The notes under the pieces: model-generated | Seen by the model: only the letters and a program-made list of their open reading frames with translations | The model's database searches: none | Told to the model about the DNA's origin: nothing | Made by a program: the position numbers and the translations under genes | Part shown: in pieces, positions 35,862-45,024 of the stretch | Layout of the letters: each line of letters begins with the position of its first letter | Position numbering within the stretch: the first letter of the stretch is position 1 | Assembly: GCA_025054855.1 (NCBI GenBank) | Contig: JANWZS010000010.1 | Location: forward strand, 1 to 64,000 | Direction of reading: 5' to 3' | Source of the DNA: Candidatus Nitrosocaldus sp. | GTDB taxonomy: Archaea > Thermoproteota > Nitrososphaeria > Nitrososphaerales > Nitrosocaldaceae | DNA length: 64,000 nucleotides

Positions 35862-36632
35862 GTGAAGGTTACAGGTATCAGGGTGAGGCCCATACATGGG
35901 AGGTTCGACCTCTACAGGGTCATAGTCGATGGCATAAGGGATTCTGGTGAGGTGGTCGAGGATGGTGATATAGTAGCTGTATCGAGCAAGTTCGTTGCCA
36001 TGAGCCAGGGTAGGGTAGTTGATACGCGCAGTGTTATGCCAGCGCATGACTCTCGTGCAATAGCCTCGAGGCATAACATGGACCCTAGGATGGCCGAACT
36101 GGTGCTCAGGGAGGCAGATCATGTATTCGCAGGTGTACCAGGGTTCCTGCTTGCTGTGAAGGATGGTATGCTAGCACCGAATGCAGGTATAGACAGATCG
36201 AATGTCATGCATGGCCTATCCATACTATACCCCCTCGAGCCTTTCAGGATAGCAGATATGCTCAGGGACAAGTTCCTGATACATCAGCAGAAGAGGGTAG
36301 GTGTGGTGATAGTGGATAGCAGGTTGATGCCTACTAGGATAGGCACATCTGGCATAGCACTTGCTGTATCTGGCTTCGAGCCCGTTATAGATAAGCGTGG
36401 TAGCAGGGACCTATTCGGGAATGTTATGCGTGTAACCCTACATGCTGTTGCTGACTCTATAGCATCTGCGGCGAACCTGGTCATGGGCGAGACGGATGAG
36501 TCCATGCCGATAGCACTGGTTAAGGGTTTCAACGCAAGGATGAGCAGTAGATGCTATGGCTGGGAGGACCTTGCCATAGACCATGAGCAGTGCATATACG
36601 TTAGGGGTCTCAGGGCAGGTGCAAGGGTATGA
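35862..36632 (+). CDS. cofE: Coenzyme F420-0:L-glutamate ligase
   Basis: 256 residues from GTG 35862. The family pattern GDIVAVSSKFVAMSQGRVVD and DSRLMPTRIGTSGIALAVSGFEP are seen. It adds glutamate to F420-0 with GTP. It is divergent from leuC with about 50 bases between starts. It indicates that the organism makes F420. Confidence 0.9.
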   Translation: MKVTGIRVRPIHGRFDLYRVIVDGIRDSGEVVEDGDIVAVSSKFVAMSQGRVVDTRSVMPAHDSRAIASRHNMDPRMAELVLREADHVFAGVPGFLLAVKDGMLAPNAGIDRSNVMHGLSILYPLEPFRIADMLRDKFLIHQQKRVGVVIVDSRLMPTRIGTSGIALAVSGFEPVIDKRGSRDLFGNVMRVTLHAVADSIASAANLVMGETDESMPIALVKGFNARMSSRCYGWEDLAIDHEQCIYVRGLRAGARV

Positions 36633-36720
36633 GAGATAATGCTACCAATACTGCACGGTACTGTAACACTGCCTGATGGTTACTGCGCAAGTCTATCCAG
36701 TATATCTCATCATCCATCGA

Positions 36721-37491
36721 TCATATCCTAGGCGTATCCCAGTCTCGCCTCTCCCTCCCCAACCCTATATCGAACTGGGGCTGGGACTGAGGTTGGGGCT
36801 GTGAGCCCTTCTGCACATACTTATCAAGCTCCAGAAGTCTGGTCAGCTCGCCCTTGAGCTCCATCATGTTCCTGCTCTGCAGGTATACCGTTGCTGGGCC
36901 ATTGACCTCCACACCGAGCCCCTCCCCACCTAGGATGAACGTCTTGATGCCCCCTATCTTGGTGACCCTGTACTCTGCAGATGCGTTCATCGCTACCAGG
37001 TTGTAGTTATCTATCACCATCCTCTCCCCGTTCTTGAGATCCTTCCTGAATAGGCTGCCGTAGGAGTTCACGAAGATCGTCCCACTGCCGTCCACCTTGA
37101 GCATGAACAGTTCTGTACCGAATATGCCCTTAACAAACCCCTGGAACTTCGTATCCAGCGAGATGCCTCCTATGGATGCCATGTAAGAGCCTCCCTGCAC
37201 TATGTAACTGTCTTTAACCTCCACAGCCTCTATATCGCCTATCATCGACCCAGCGAAGCCCAGCATGCACCTACCCCTTGCTATGTAATCGTTCAGGAAG
37301 AATGACTCCCTGCCGAGCATGGCAGTCTTCAACCTGCTCAGGAAGCCCTGCTCCCTTATCTTTGCGCTGGTCTTGACATCCACATCGCCCTGCATGTATA
37401 CCAGTGCACCAGGCTCAGCAGTTATGGTCTCCCCCTTGTCCATCTCAACCTCCAGCATGCCGAATGGGTTCTTGCTTATCCTCCACTCCAT
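36721..37491 (-). CDS. AIM24 / TIGR00266 family protein
   Basis: 256 residues, all-beta. AEPGALVYMQGDVDVKTS, GFAGSMIGDIEAVEV and FILGGEGLGVEVNGPATVYLQSRN are typical of the AIM24 (TIGR00266) family, whose function in prokaryotes is unknown. A Gln/Pro-rich tail (SQPQPQSQPQ) ends it. It is monocistronic. Confidence 0.85.
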   Translation of the reverse strand: MEWRISKNPFGMLEVEMDKGETITAEPGALVYMQGDVDVKTSAKIREQGFLSRLKTAMLGRESFFLNDYIARGRCMLGFAGSMIGDIEAVEVKDSYIVQGGSYMASIGGISLDTKFQGFVKGIFGTELFMLKVDGSGTIFVNSYGSLFRKDLKNGERMVIDNYNLVAMNASAEYRVTKIGGIKTFILGGEGLGVEVNGPATVYLQSRNMMELKGELTRLLELDKYVQKGSQPQPQSQPQFDIGLGRERRDWDTPRI

Positions 37492-37551
37492 AGCGTTATC
37501 TATGCACGCAATGGATAAATAAATATATAAGCATGCTGGTAGGAAGGCTGG

Positions 37552-38442
37552 TCACCTGCCTATCTCATACACTACAGTGACTGTAGCTGTTATCTGCTGC
37601 TCCCCAGGCATGACTGGGGGATAGTATGATGGGAGAGCAACCATCCCCGCAGACCCGAGTGCACCCTCCCTGAACTTGCCCATGAATGCTATTGGTTGGC
37701 CATTGAAGTTTATCGTTATGCTCTTTATGCCCTTTATGCTCAATCCCTCCTGCATAGCAACCACAGCCTTTGCGTTCTCCTCAGCATCCTTCATAGCCAT
37801 CCCTATAACCTGTTCCCTGTACTGCTTCTGTGCCTCGAGGGATGTGGAGTACCATGGCCCATCGACCCTGTTTGCTCCTGCAGATACCGCCCTGTCTATG
37901 ATCTCAGCAGCCCTATCGACCTTCTTGGTAAGTATGCTTATCGTATTGCTTGCTTGGTATCCAACTATCACTGGTGTACCATCCTCTGGGTAGTTATACT
38001 GTGGATATATGCTGAAGTAGGATGTCCTCACCTCCTTCTTCTCCTCCAAGCCCAGTGCCTTGAGAGCATCGAGCACACTGCTGACTATCTCCGAGTTCCT
38101 TGCTACTGCATCCCTTGATGTCTCGGCGATGGTATCTACCCCTATGTTTATCGATAGGGTATCTGGCATGACAGAGATATAGCCAAACCCATTAACCACA
38201 AGCACATCCTCCTCATCTATACCACCATTGCTGCTGTTACTACTACTACTGCTACTGAACTGCACCGATGATAGCGGTGGTGTCTGTTGCACAGCATGGC
38301 TATCGGTATAACTGCTCCCCTTCTGGTACCTCATCATGTTATTCGGTGATGCCACTACTACACTGTTGGATGATATGAGGTATGCTGATACCACTATTGC
38401 GATGGTGACAGCTACAACGGTTACGTATACCGTACTATTCAT
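37552..38442 (-). CDS. SIMPL-domain (DUF541) membrane-anchored protein
   Basis: 296 residues. An N-terminal hydrophobic helix (residues 5-27) anchors or exports it. A Ser/Gly-rich linker leads to the SIMPL domain: VVNGFGYISVMPDTLSINIGVDT, IYPQYNYPEDGTPVIVGYQASNTI and the later EENAKAVVAMQEGL. These proteins are extracytoplasmic and of uncertain role. A run of Ser codons (residues 62-72) is another simple-sequence insertion. Confidence 0.85.
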   Translation of the reverse strand: MNSTVYVTVVAVTIAIVVSAYLISSNSVVVASPNNMMRYQKGSSYTDSHAVQQTPPLSSVQFSSSSSSNSSNGGIDEEDVLVVNGFGYISVMPDTLSINIGVDTIAETSRDAVARNSEIVSSVLDALKALGLEEKKEVRTSYFSIYPQYNYPEDGTPVIVGYQASNTISILTKKVDRAAEIIDRAVSAGANRVDGPWYSTSLEAQKQYREQVIGMAMKDAEENAKAVVAMQEGLSIKGIKSITINFNGQPIAFMGKFREGALGSAGMVALPSYYPPVMPGEQQITATVTVVYEIGR

Positions 38443-39107
38443 ATACTTACTGCTCAGGAGATGCTATTAACCATTGCTGTTATTGCCATCACCATCCCTC
38501 ACATGGTACCCATCACGATAGGCATCACAACACCTACAACGATAGGGATGCTCATGTTATCGTCTATGGCTATTGCAGGTGATCTACAGCAACATCAACC
38601 GCACTAGCCATGAGTGCTAGCATGTGTTGAACAAGTAGCATCTAACCAAGCAAGCATTGTAGATGCAAGTAATGCGAGCTAACCCATGCTCTTGCATGCG
38701 TAAGGGTCCTATGCATCCCATACGCCCTACCAGCCATGGATGCAAGGCCATCGAAGGGTTACAACTGCGACACTACTTGGCCTGCTGGTTGTGGCAGTGC
38801 AATGAGCGCTATAGGTACTCCAGGTGCAAGGTATACGTGGCCATCACATCACTGGTCTGCAGATATCCTACTCGTCACGCCTGGCAAGGAGTGCTATGGA
38901 TGATACTACAGACGTTGATATGCAACCTTGATCGCATGTACTAGGATATGCTGTAGATTGCAAGCAGGGAGGTGAGTAGGAGCAGTGCCGTGTATGGCGA
39001 GTGCATGTGAAGGGGTACCATGGAAGTCGAGTATGTGCATGGACTTTCTGAATACCTCCCTACTCAGCACAGTGCCCTTGATATGAACCCAAGTTGCTCC
39101 TGATCTA
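38443..39107. other. Gene-poor interval before tRNA-Arg
   Basis: About 660 bases. No family is recognised in the short open frames (for example 38663-38944), which are Cys/Trp/Arg-rich and look random. Several imperfect ATGCAAG and GCATG repeats occur near 38650-38730. No clear RNA gene is seen. Confidence 0.4.
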
Positions 39108-39198
39108 CGGGCCCGGTGGGCTTCGATCCCACGACCTAGGGCTGTCTGCTGGATGACAACCGCAAGCCCTCGCCATATCCTGACTAGGCCACGGGCCC
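39108..39198 (-). tRNA. tRNA-Arg(GCG) with 16-nt intron
   Basis: On the minus strand the acceptor strands GGGCCCG and CGGGCCC pair fully; the D-arm, anticodon stem AGGGC/GCCCT and T-arm GTGGG-ATCGAAG-CCCAC follow. The anticodon loop reads TTGCGG plus A after removing 16 bases (39144-39159), giving anticodon GCG. A bulge-helix-bulge is seen with TTGC/GCAG as the four-pair helix and 3-base bulges GGT and ACA, so the intron is at the canonical 37/38 site. The discriminator is G. A TATA box (about 39222-39233) precedes it. Confidence 0.92.
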
Positions 39199-39307
39199 AC
39201 CCATGCATAACCAGCATAACTTTCAATTTATAGTTTAGCGTAGTGCTCCTGTTGGTGCTGGTTGGTGTACAGAAGGTTTTAATCTCCATGCAAGCAAGTA
39301 TGCCCTG

Positions 39308-40588
39308 TTGAAGTTTGAACTGCCTAGGGGGATGAGGGATGTTGAGGATGAGGAGTATACGCTGATGGACCATCTAAGGGAGAAGTTCATAGAGACCGCT
39401 AGAATCTTCGGCTTCTCCATGGTAGAGCCATCGCCAATAGAACTGCTGTCCACGCTGGAGGCCAAGAGCGGGCCCATGATAAGCAACGAGATATACGCAT
39501 TCAAGGACAAGGCTGGGAGGGATATAGCCTTGAGGTTCGATCTCACCGTAGGCATGACCAGGTACGTGGCAGGTAGAAGGGACCTGAAGATGCCCATCAA
39601 GCTTGCAGCGTTCGGGCCTGTGTGGCGTTACGATGAGCCCCAGATGGGTAGGTACAGATGGTTCCACCAGTGGGATATAGAGATATACGATAACTTCAGC
39701 ATAGAGTCTGATGCTGAGGTTATAGAGTTCACGAAGCGCTACCTGGACTCCCTTGCAGTACCAGTGAGGATAGAGGTATCCGACAGGAGGATGCTTGAGG
39801 GGATAATAAGGAAGAGGCTTGGAGTAGAGGATGAGCGTACAGTGCTCGAGATGCTTAGGGCAGTAGATAAGCTCCCCAAGAAGGGCAGGGATGCTATACT
39901 GCAGGAGTATTCAGGGAAGGGTATAGATGCTGAGAGGCTAGGTCTGCTGCTGGAGATAACAGCGCTCAGGGGCAGCATAGATGATGTGCTGGGCAGTGAC
40001 CACCTCAGGCGTGTAGAGGTTGATGGGTCTAGGCTTGGTGCACTCGTGGACTCCCTCAACTCTAGGGGTATAGGTGATGTTGTAGTGAACATGAGCATAG
40101 TTAGAGGACTGGACTACTACTCGAGCATAGTGTTCGAGGTATTCGCTGAGGGGAGCAACCTTGCACTGGTAGGTGGGGGGAGGTACGATCTACTGCCAGA
40201 GGTCTTCGGGAGGAAGGATATGGGTGCCACTGGGGCTGCTGGGGGTGTTGAGAGGCTGATGCTGCTCCTCAAGGATATGCGCCAAGGCATACATGAATCG
40301 TATAGGAAGCATATGACGAGCATCTTCGTTGCCTATGCAGATGATGCCCTGAAGGGCAGGGCCATCATGCTAGCCTCCAACCTCAGAAGGAGGGGCGTGA
40401 GGAGTGAGTGCATAGCAGCAAGCCTGAAGAGGCAGCTCGACTATGCATCGAGCAGGGGTTACAGGTTCACTGTCATACTGACGGAGAGGGTGATGAGGGA
40501 TAAGATGGTCACTGTAAGGGATATGGTGGATGGGAGCGAGAGGGTCACTCAGTTGGACTCGCTGCTCATAGACCCCCTGCCGTTGTGA
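39308..40588 (+). CDS. hisS: Histidyl-tRNA synthetase
   Basis: 426 residues from TTG 39308, which is the only start that keeps the conserved FELPRGMRDV. Class II motifs are ALRFDLTVGMTRYVA (motif 2 region), VRGLDYYSSIVFEVF and the motif-3-like GVERLMLLL; the C-terminal anticodon domain is complete. It charges tRNA-His. It is divergent from tRNA-Arg. Confidence 0.93.
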   Translation: MKFELPRGMRDVEDEEYTLMDHLREKFIETARIFGFSMVEPSPIELLSTLEAKSGPMISNEIYAFKDKAGRDIALRFDLTVGMTRYVAGRRDLKMPIKLAAFGPVWRYDEPQMGRYRWFHQWDIEIYDNFSIESDAEVIEFTKRYLDSLAVPVRIEVSDRRMLEGIIRKRLGVEDERTVLEMLRAVDKLPKKGRDAILQEYSGKGIDAERLGLLLEITALRGSIDDVLGSDHLRRVEVDGSRLGALVDSLNSRGIGDVVVNMSIVRGLDYYSSIVFEVFAEGSNLALVGGGRYDLLPEVFGRKDMGATGAAGGVERLMLLLKDMRQGIHESYRKHMTSIFVAYADDALKGRAIMLASNLRRRGVRSECIAASLKRQLDYASSRGYRFTVILTERVMRDKMVTVRDMVDGSERVTQLDSLLIDPLPL

Positions 40589-40661
40589 GTGAGTTAGTGA
40601 GTTAGTGATGTATGGATTACATGCATGGCAATGTATGAGTAATAGGCACGGGAACCGCATG

Positions 40662-41324
40662 TCATGCCTTGAATGCCCTACTCAACATCACCATCTCCGG
40701 ACCAGTGGTCAGCGATCCCACTACCACTGCCTTGGAGTTGGCCACTATCCCAGAGGATACGAATGGTACCCCTCCATTCACCGTTGCAGGCTCTACATCA
40801 ACCTCCAGTATGCTGCTTATCCTCTCTATCTCCTCATCCGTCGCATTGGGATGCACCACTGCTCCATTGTTGGTGCATGAGAGCACTGCACCTACCTGAT
40901 GGTAAGATGCTATGCTCATCTGCACAGCCTTCACACCTAACGCATCCTGTATGGTGTCCATGCATCCATCGAGCAGTGTAGATACTATGGCTGCCCTATC
41001 GTTGGCTGCCACGAGGTTGCCAACAGCGGTGAGCCTCGAGTTGAGCCTTGCAACGTTCAGACCAGTGGACCTCTGAAGTGAACTCAGTTCATCATCCTCG
41101 ATTATACCTGCAACTACTATGCCGTGGTTGTTCGCAACCATCAGTGGTCCAAGCAGTCTAGTGTGCGCTATGGATACCCTGACGCTCCTTGCCGATAGGA
41201 ACTCCTCCAGCCTTGAGGCCTTGCTGTGTGCAAACCCCTTGGGTATGAATACGTACTCATCATTGCTCCGTATGAATATTCCTATATTGGCGCTCCTATA
41301 CACCCTGTACTTGTATATCGACAC
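40662..41324 (-). CDS. Translation initiation factor aIF6
   Basis: 221 residues from GTG 41324, where the conserved IYKYRVYRSANIGIFI begins; the frame is open to 41426, but the extra residues do not resemble the family. The five-fold pseudo-symmetric repeats show as VANNHGIVV, VAANDRAAIV, CTNNGAVVHP and VANSKAVVVG. It binds the large subunit to block premature joining and is released with help from SBDS (20101). Confidence 0.92.
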   Translation of the reverse strand: MSIYKYRVYRSANIGIFIRSNDEYVFIPKGFAHSKASRLEEFLSARSVRVSIAHTRLLGPLMVANNHGIVVAGIIEDDELSSLQRSTGLNVARLNSRLTAVGNLVAANDRAAIVSTLLDGCMDTIQDALGVKAVQMSIASYHQVGAVLSCTNNGAVVHPNATDEEIERISSILEVDVEPATVNGGVPFVSSGIVANSKAVVVGSLTTGPEMVMLSRAFKA

Positions 41325-41410
41325 GTGATCAGATTCAACGGATACAAATATGAACTTATGGTGGGTATTAGGTGTGTGGCATGGGCTATATGCCTGCATG
41401 ATACGATATC

Positions 41411-41421
41411 GTTTATATAAC
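41411..41421 (+). promoter_or_regulatory. TATA box and Shine-Dalgarno of the zinc ferredoxin
   Basis: GTTTATATAAC lies about 33-43 bases before ATG 41454, and GAGGTAAAGG (41441-41450) sits just before the start. This gene thus has a leader and a ribosome binding site, unlike many neighbours. Confidence 0.55.
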
Positions 41422-41453
41422 ATCACAACATAAGAGCCATGAGGTAAAGGTAT

Positions 41454-41990
41454 ATGCCTATAGATCCAGACTTTCCAAAGGGGCTACAGGTGATAGGGAA
41501 GCACTACAACAGGGATGGGGAGCACTTCCACTTCGTCTGGGGTCCTGGAAGGCTCAAGGATGCTGCGGAGAATGAGGAGGCAAAGCATGACTTCGCTGCC
41601 AGAGGGGAGGAGATAGTACCTCTAGGTGTCCATGGCACGATGGTTGCTGTCGACTGGGATGCATGTTATGCTGATGGTGCTTGTATAGAGGCGTGTCCAG
41701 TGCAGGTTTACGAGTGGTACAGAACAGCGAACGATGTGCCAGCAGTAGAGGCATGGAAGCATCCTGGGGGCAATGGGGAGACCACCAAGGATCACAGGAG
41801 GGACCATACAGACAAGGCAGATCCGATAAGGGAGCATGACTGCATATGGTGCATGGCATGCGTATCCGTCTGCCCACCCCAGGCAATCAAGGTGGATCAG
41901 TCGAACCTAGAGTACCATGAGAAGGCCGCAGGCACCTATAACCCAGAGCTTGCAAAGAGCGCACAGCCTCCACCACATGGCCACCACTGA
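41454..41990 (+). CDS. Zinc-containing ferredoxin
   Basis: 178 residues. The N-terminal zinc region has GKHYNRDGEHFHFVWGP with three His. The cluster motifs are [12 protein letters not shown] and CIWCMACVSVCP, the pattern for one [3Fe-4S]- or [4Fe-4S]- and one [4Fe-4S]-cluster. A 20-residue Asp/His/Arg-rich insertion lies between them, and a His/Pro tail ends it. It is likely a main electron carrier. Its relative at 29590 carries an extra domain. Confidence 0.9.
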   Translation: MPIDPDFPKGLQVIGKHYNRDGEHFHFVWGPGRLKDAAENEEAKHDFAARGEEIVPLGVHGTMVAVDWDACYADGACIEACPVQVYEWYRTANDVPAVEAWKHPGGNGETTKDHRRDHTDKADPIREHDCIWCMACVSVCPPQAIKVDQSNLEYHEKAAGTYNPELAKSAQPPPHGHH

Positions 41991-42001
41991 GCAGTTCTCA
42001 A

Positions 42002-42622
42002 TCAAATTTTTTCATTATCTATGCCTATAGTCCTTATCATCCTCTTCACATCCAGCACTATAACCTGCTTGGGTATGTTTATACTGAACATCCTCTCGTC
42101 TGGCTGGTTGAACCTCAACACGTGGACTAGCATACTCCCATTGGAGGGTGCAGATGACCCTTCCCTTGCACTGGTCCTTGACCCTCTCCTCCTGGAAGGT
42201 AACCTCCTCTTCTCGATAACAACCTCTGGCTCGAAGAGCACATCGAAGGTGTATATGTAGGAGTTACCCCAGAGGGAGAATGAGTACTCAACCCTGTAGT
42301 ACGGTATGGATAGCCTTGGGGTACCCAGGCTGCTGGATGAGTGGAGTATATCTCCAGCGTCGTAGAACCTGTTGTGGAACTCATCTATGAAGGGTATCTT
42401 TGCATAGACGCTCCTCTTAAGGGCCTTCCTCTCCATTATGCCTGCATATGCTCCAAACTCCTGATCTGGTAGTATCGCTGGGCCGTACCTGTGATCATCG
42501 CATAACATGATCCTCCTGTTGACTACGAGCCTGTTACCATCACTGCCACCACCACCACGACTGCTATTCAACAGCCTAACTATATTCTCTATGAACTGCT
42601 GCTCATTGCACTCATAGATCAA
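42002..42622 (-). CDS. Unknown protein, paired with the next gene
   Basis: 206 residues. It has a beta-rich centre (VEYSFSLWGNSYIYTFDVLFEPEVVIEK) and a basic Arg/Ser low-complexity loop (RRLPSRRRGSRTSAREGS), then a helix-poor tail with FNQPDERMFSINIPKQ. Its start overlaps the end of the 90-residue gene at 42612-42884, so both are one unit. No family was recognised. Confidence 0.55.
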   Translation of the reverse strand: MIYECNEQQFIENIVRLLNSSRGGGGSDGNRLVVNRRIMLCDDHRYGPAILPDQEFGAYAGIMERKALKRSVYAKIPFIDEFHNRFYDAGDILHSSSSLGTPRLSIPYYRVEYSFSLWGNSYIYTFDVLFEPEVVIEKRRLPSRRRGSRTSAREGSSAPSNGSMLVHVLRFNQPDERMFSINIPKQVIVLDVKRMIRTIGIDNEKI

Positions 42623-42884
42623 GCCTGAGCACCTCGCCTATCCTGCTTATAGTATCATCGCTCGCATAGATGCTTATCACTGGGTCTCTAGGGTATGCAT
42701 CGCCTATCTCCTCGGATACGCTTATGCACTCACTCCCCTTGGTGAAGAGCATCTTCCTCCAGAACCTTCCATCACTTACTGTGACCGCTTCATCCTCCAA
42801 GGCAAACCCCAGCTCGAGGAGGCATGATGTTACCCTCTCCACTGGTATCAGTACTGCTATGGACCTTGCCCGTAACTCCATCAT
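42612..42884 (-). CDS. Unknown small protein, first gene of a pair
   Basis: 90 residues. Alternating beta and helix suggest an ACT- or ferredoxin-like fold: SIAVLIPVERVTSCLLELGFALEDEAVTV then WRKMLFTKGSECISVSEE. It overlaps the 206-residue gene by 11 bases. No family was recognised; the two products may form a complex. Confidence 0.5.
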   Translation of the reverse strand: MMELRARSIAVLIPVERVTSCLLELGFALEDEAVTVSDGRFWRKMLFTKGSECISVSEEIGDAYPRDPVISIYASDDTISRIGEVLRLDL

Positions 42885-43016
42885 ACAGTATTACCCGTAT
42901 ACAAAATATAAATTTGCCCTTCGTAGTACGGAATACAGACAGTGTGAGTATGCTACAGTTAATAATGGGTTGGTCGATAGACCGTATAGTACTGGTGATG
43001 GCGATGATGGGGAGGG

Positions 43017-44033
43017 GTGAGCAGATGGATGTGTAATGTAGCGGTCATGTATGGTATGGAACTTGCAAGGTATGGGTTTGCTGATGCACACCCATTCGGG
43101 AGTGATAGGCTCGATGCATTCTGGTCTAGGTTCACTGCAACCCTGTTGAATCACAGCATAGATGGCAGTAACGATGGTAACCATGAGCGTAGAGGTGAGG
43201 GTAGCAACTCATCCACCATTACTATAGAGAGGCCTGTGATGGTAGATGAGAATCTACTCCTCGAGTTCCATACTAGAGAGTACGTTGAGTTCGTGAAGAG
43301 GGCCTCGCAGTTTGGCATGGGCTACCTGGACTACGGGGATACCCCCGCATACAAGGGTGTATTCGAGGCAGCGTGCTACGTTGTCGGCACTACGGTAAGG
43401 GCGCTCGATATGGTACTCAGCGGGAGGGTTGACCATGCATTCAACCCAATAGGAGGGTTGCACCATGCCAGGAGGGGCTCTGCTGGGGGGTTCTGCGTAT
43501 TCAATGACATAGGGGTAGCGATCATGCTGGCAAGGAAGGTCTATGGGCTCAGGAGGATAGCGTACGTCGATATAGATGCGCACCATGGTGATGGTGTGTA
43601 CTATGAGTTCGAGGACGATCCCTTGCTCTTCATAGCGGATATACATGAGGATGGCAGGTACCTCTACCCTGGTACAGGGTTCGAGTATGAGGATGGTAGG
43701 GGTACTGCGAAGGGTACGAAGATGAACATACCGCTCAAGCCGTACTCTACCAGCAAGGAGTTCATAGATGCCTTCAGTAGGGTCGAGAGGTTCGTGGAAG
43801 AGGCGAGGCCAGAGCTCATAATAATGCAGTGTGGTGCAGATGGTATAGCAGGAGATCCATTGACACACCTACGCTATGGTAGGGAGGTGCACTACCATGC
43901 CACTAGGGCACTGCATAGGATAGCACATGAGCACTGCCATGGGAGGATAATAGCACTTGGAGGAGGAGGCTACAACAGGAGCAACCTTGCCCATGCCTGG
44001 GTAGAGGTAGTCAGGGCGCTACTTGCTGGGTGA
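43017..44033 (+). CDS. Histone-deacetylase-family deacetylase (AcuC-like)
   Basis: 338 residues from GTG 43017; ATG 43029 is an alternative. Active-site blocks are HHARRGSAGGFCVFNDI, DIDAHHGDGV with the metal-binding Asp and His, DIHEDGRYLYPGTG, CGADGIAGDPL and LGGGGYN. Such enzymes remove acetyl groups from proteins or small amines. A Ser/Asn/Gly insertion (about residues 48-65) is low complexity. The gene is followed by tRNA-Ser. Confidence 0.88.
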   Translation: MSRWMCNVAVMYGMELARYGFADAHPFGSDRLDAFWSRFTATLLNHSIDGSNDGNHERRGEGSNSSTITIERPVMVDENLLLEFHTREYVEFVKRASQFGMGYLDYGDTPAYKGVFEAACYVVGTTVRALDMVLSGRVDHAFNPIGGLHHARRGSAGGFCVFNDIGVAIMLARKVYGLRRIAYVDIDAHHGDGVYYEFEDDPLLFIADIHEDGRYLYPGTGFEYEDGRGTAKGTKMNIPLKPYSTSKEFIDAFSRVERFVEEARPELIIMQCGADGIAGDPLTHLRYGREVHYHATRALHRIAHEHCHGRIIALGGGGYNRSNLAHAWVEVVRALLAG

Positions 44034-44050
44034 TGTATGTCTTTACTCCT

Positions 44051-44064
44051 ATAATATATATACC
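44051..44064 (+). promoter_or_regulatory. TATA box of tRNA-Ser
   Basis: ATAATATATATACC lies about 20 bases before 44085. Transcription would then start near 44085 and make an 11-base leader before the tRNA. Confidence 0.55.
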
Positions 44065-44095
44065 ATCTGCATAACAATCCTATAGGCGCCGGTCT

Positions 44096-44206
44096 GCCGG
44101 GATTCGTTAATTCACGATGCCTGAGGGCAGAGTGGACTAATGCGCCGGCCTTGAGAGCCGGTGAGCCGCAAGGCTCGCAGGGGTTCGAATCCCCTTCCCG
44201 GCGCCA
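44096..44206 (+). tRNA. tRNA-Ser(TGA) with a 22-nt non-canonical intron at position 8/9; CCA encoded
   Basis: The acceptor strands GCCGGGA and TCCCGGC pair fully. The D-arm GCA/TGC, anticodon arm CCGGC-CTTGAGA-GCCGG (anticodon TGA), long variable arm GAGCC/GGCTC and T-arm AGGGG-TTCGAAT-CCCCT are typical of tRNA-Ser. Between acceptor and D-arm, 24 bases stand where 2 are normal. A bulge-helix-bulge explains it: TCTGC/GCAGA, then CGGG/CCTG, bulges ATT and AGG, then CGTT/GATG. Cutting removes 44104-44125 and leaves T8-G9. The discriminator is G203 and CCA is 44204-44206. Confidence 0.9.
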
Positions 44207-45024
44207 TCATCTTTTGGTATATGTATATCATAACAGCAGAAGTAAGGTAAAGAAACGGGGTTATGCTACAATCACGGTATCGACAGATGCAGTAACAAAT
44301 ACCAAGAGTATTGGATGCAATAGAAGCAGTGTATATGCTACTTACTTACTTACACTATCTATAGCTACAGTAAGGTATCACGCAGAATCCTAAGACAGTG
44401 ATAGTATTTGTAGGGACATGACATTGCTTGTACATGTAGGGAAGGGCAAGACCTATAAACACTCAATTCTGCTAGATACTCTAGATATGATACGACTAGT
44501 TTGAAGCGGTGTATGCAGGAAGAGATACATAGAGCATATCTGTAAATGGGGGTAAAGCTCTAACATGGGTTGACAGTAATCATATCCATAACCTTATTGA
44601 TGTATTGATAATACAAAGATCATCCATGGGAATCATGGTGAATAATGGCAGTTGCTGATCGAGTATACTATCACTTATACTGAATAGCATCAGATAATAA
44701 AGCAGAGCAGGATCGGAAGCGAATGTCATAAAGCAACTACAAACCATACTATATATCTGCACTATATGAAAGATGGATAAGGAAGAAGAAGCATCATCTG
44801 CATTCGATTACGTGGCAAGATACCGCAGTAATTGATGTACCGACCATCAATACATATACGCAATATGGTTATGCATATGCAAAGAAATATGTAGATAAGA
44901 ATAGAATGGTATCAGACAAGCCATAGACCACCTATAGATATCCCATGCGTGCCAGATGATAAAAAGACCGTATGGTAAACTATTTATAGCAACTAGTAGC
45001 CTTTATCAGCATTGATAGATAAAG
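44207..45024. other. Decayed A+T-rich region after tRNA-Ser
   Basis: About 800 bases without an intact gene. Two short frames look like remnants: 44772-44834 (MDKEEEASSAFDYVARYRSN) and, in another frame, GYAYAKKYVDKNRMVSDKP ending at about 44926. The position just after a tRNA and the A+T bias suggest an old integrated element. No second tRNA end was found. Confidence 0.35.
44981..44990 (+). promoter_or_regulatory. TATA box of the small zinc-finger gene
   Basis: TATTTATAGC lies about 35 bases before ATG 45025. Confidence 0.45.

Noticed and set aside
38663-38944. 93-residue open frame on the plus strand
   Set aside because: Cys/Trp/Arg-rich composition without secondary-structure pattern, no family, no promoter; probably chance.
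39144-39159. tRNA-Asp reading of the Arg tRNA
   Set aside because: TTGTCAT looks like an Asp loop, but only the GCG reading keeps a standard anticodon stem and a canonical splice motif.
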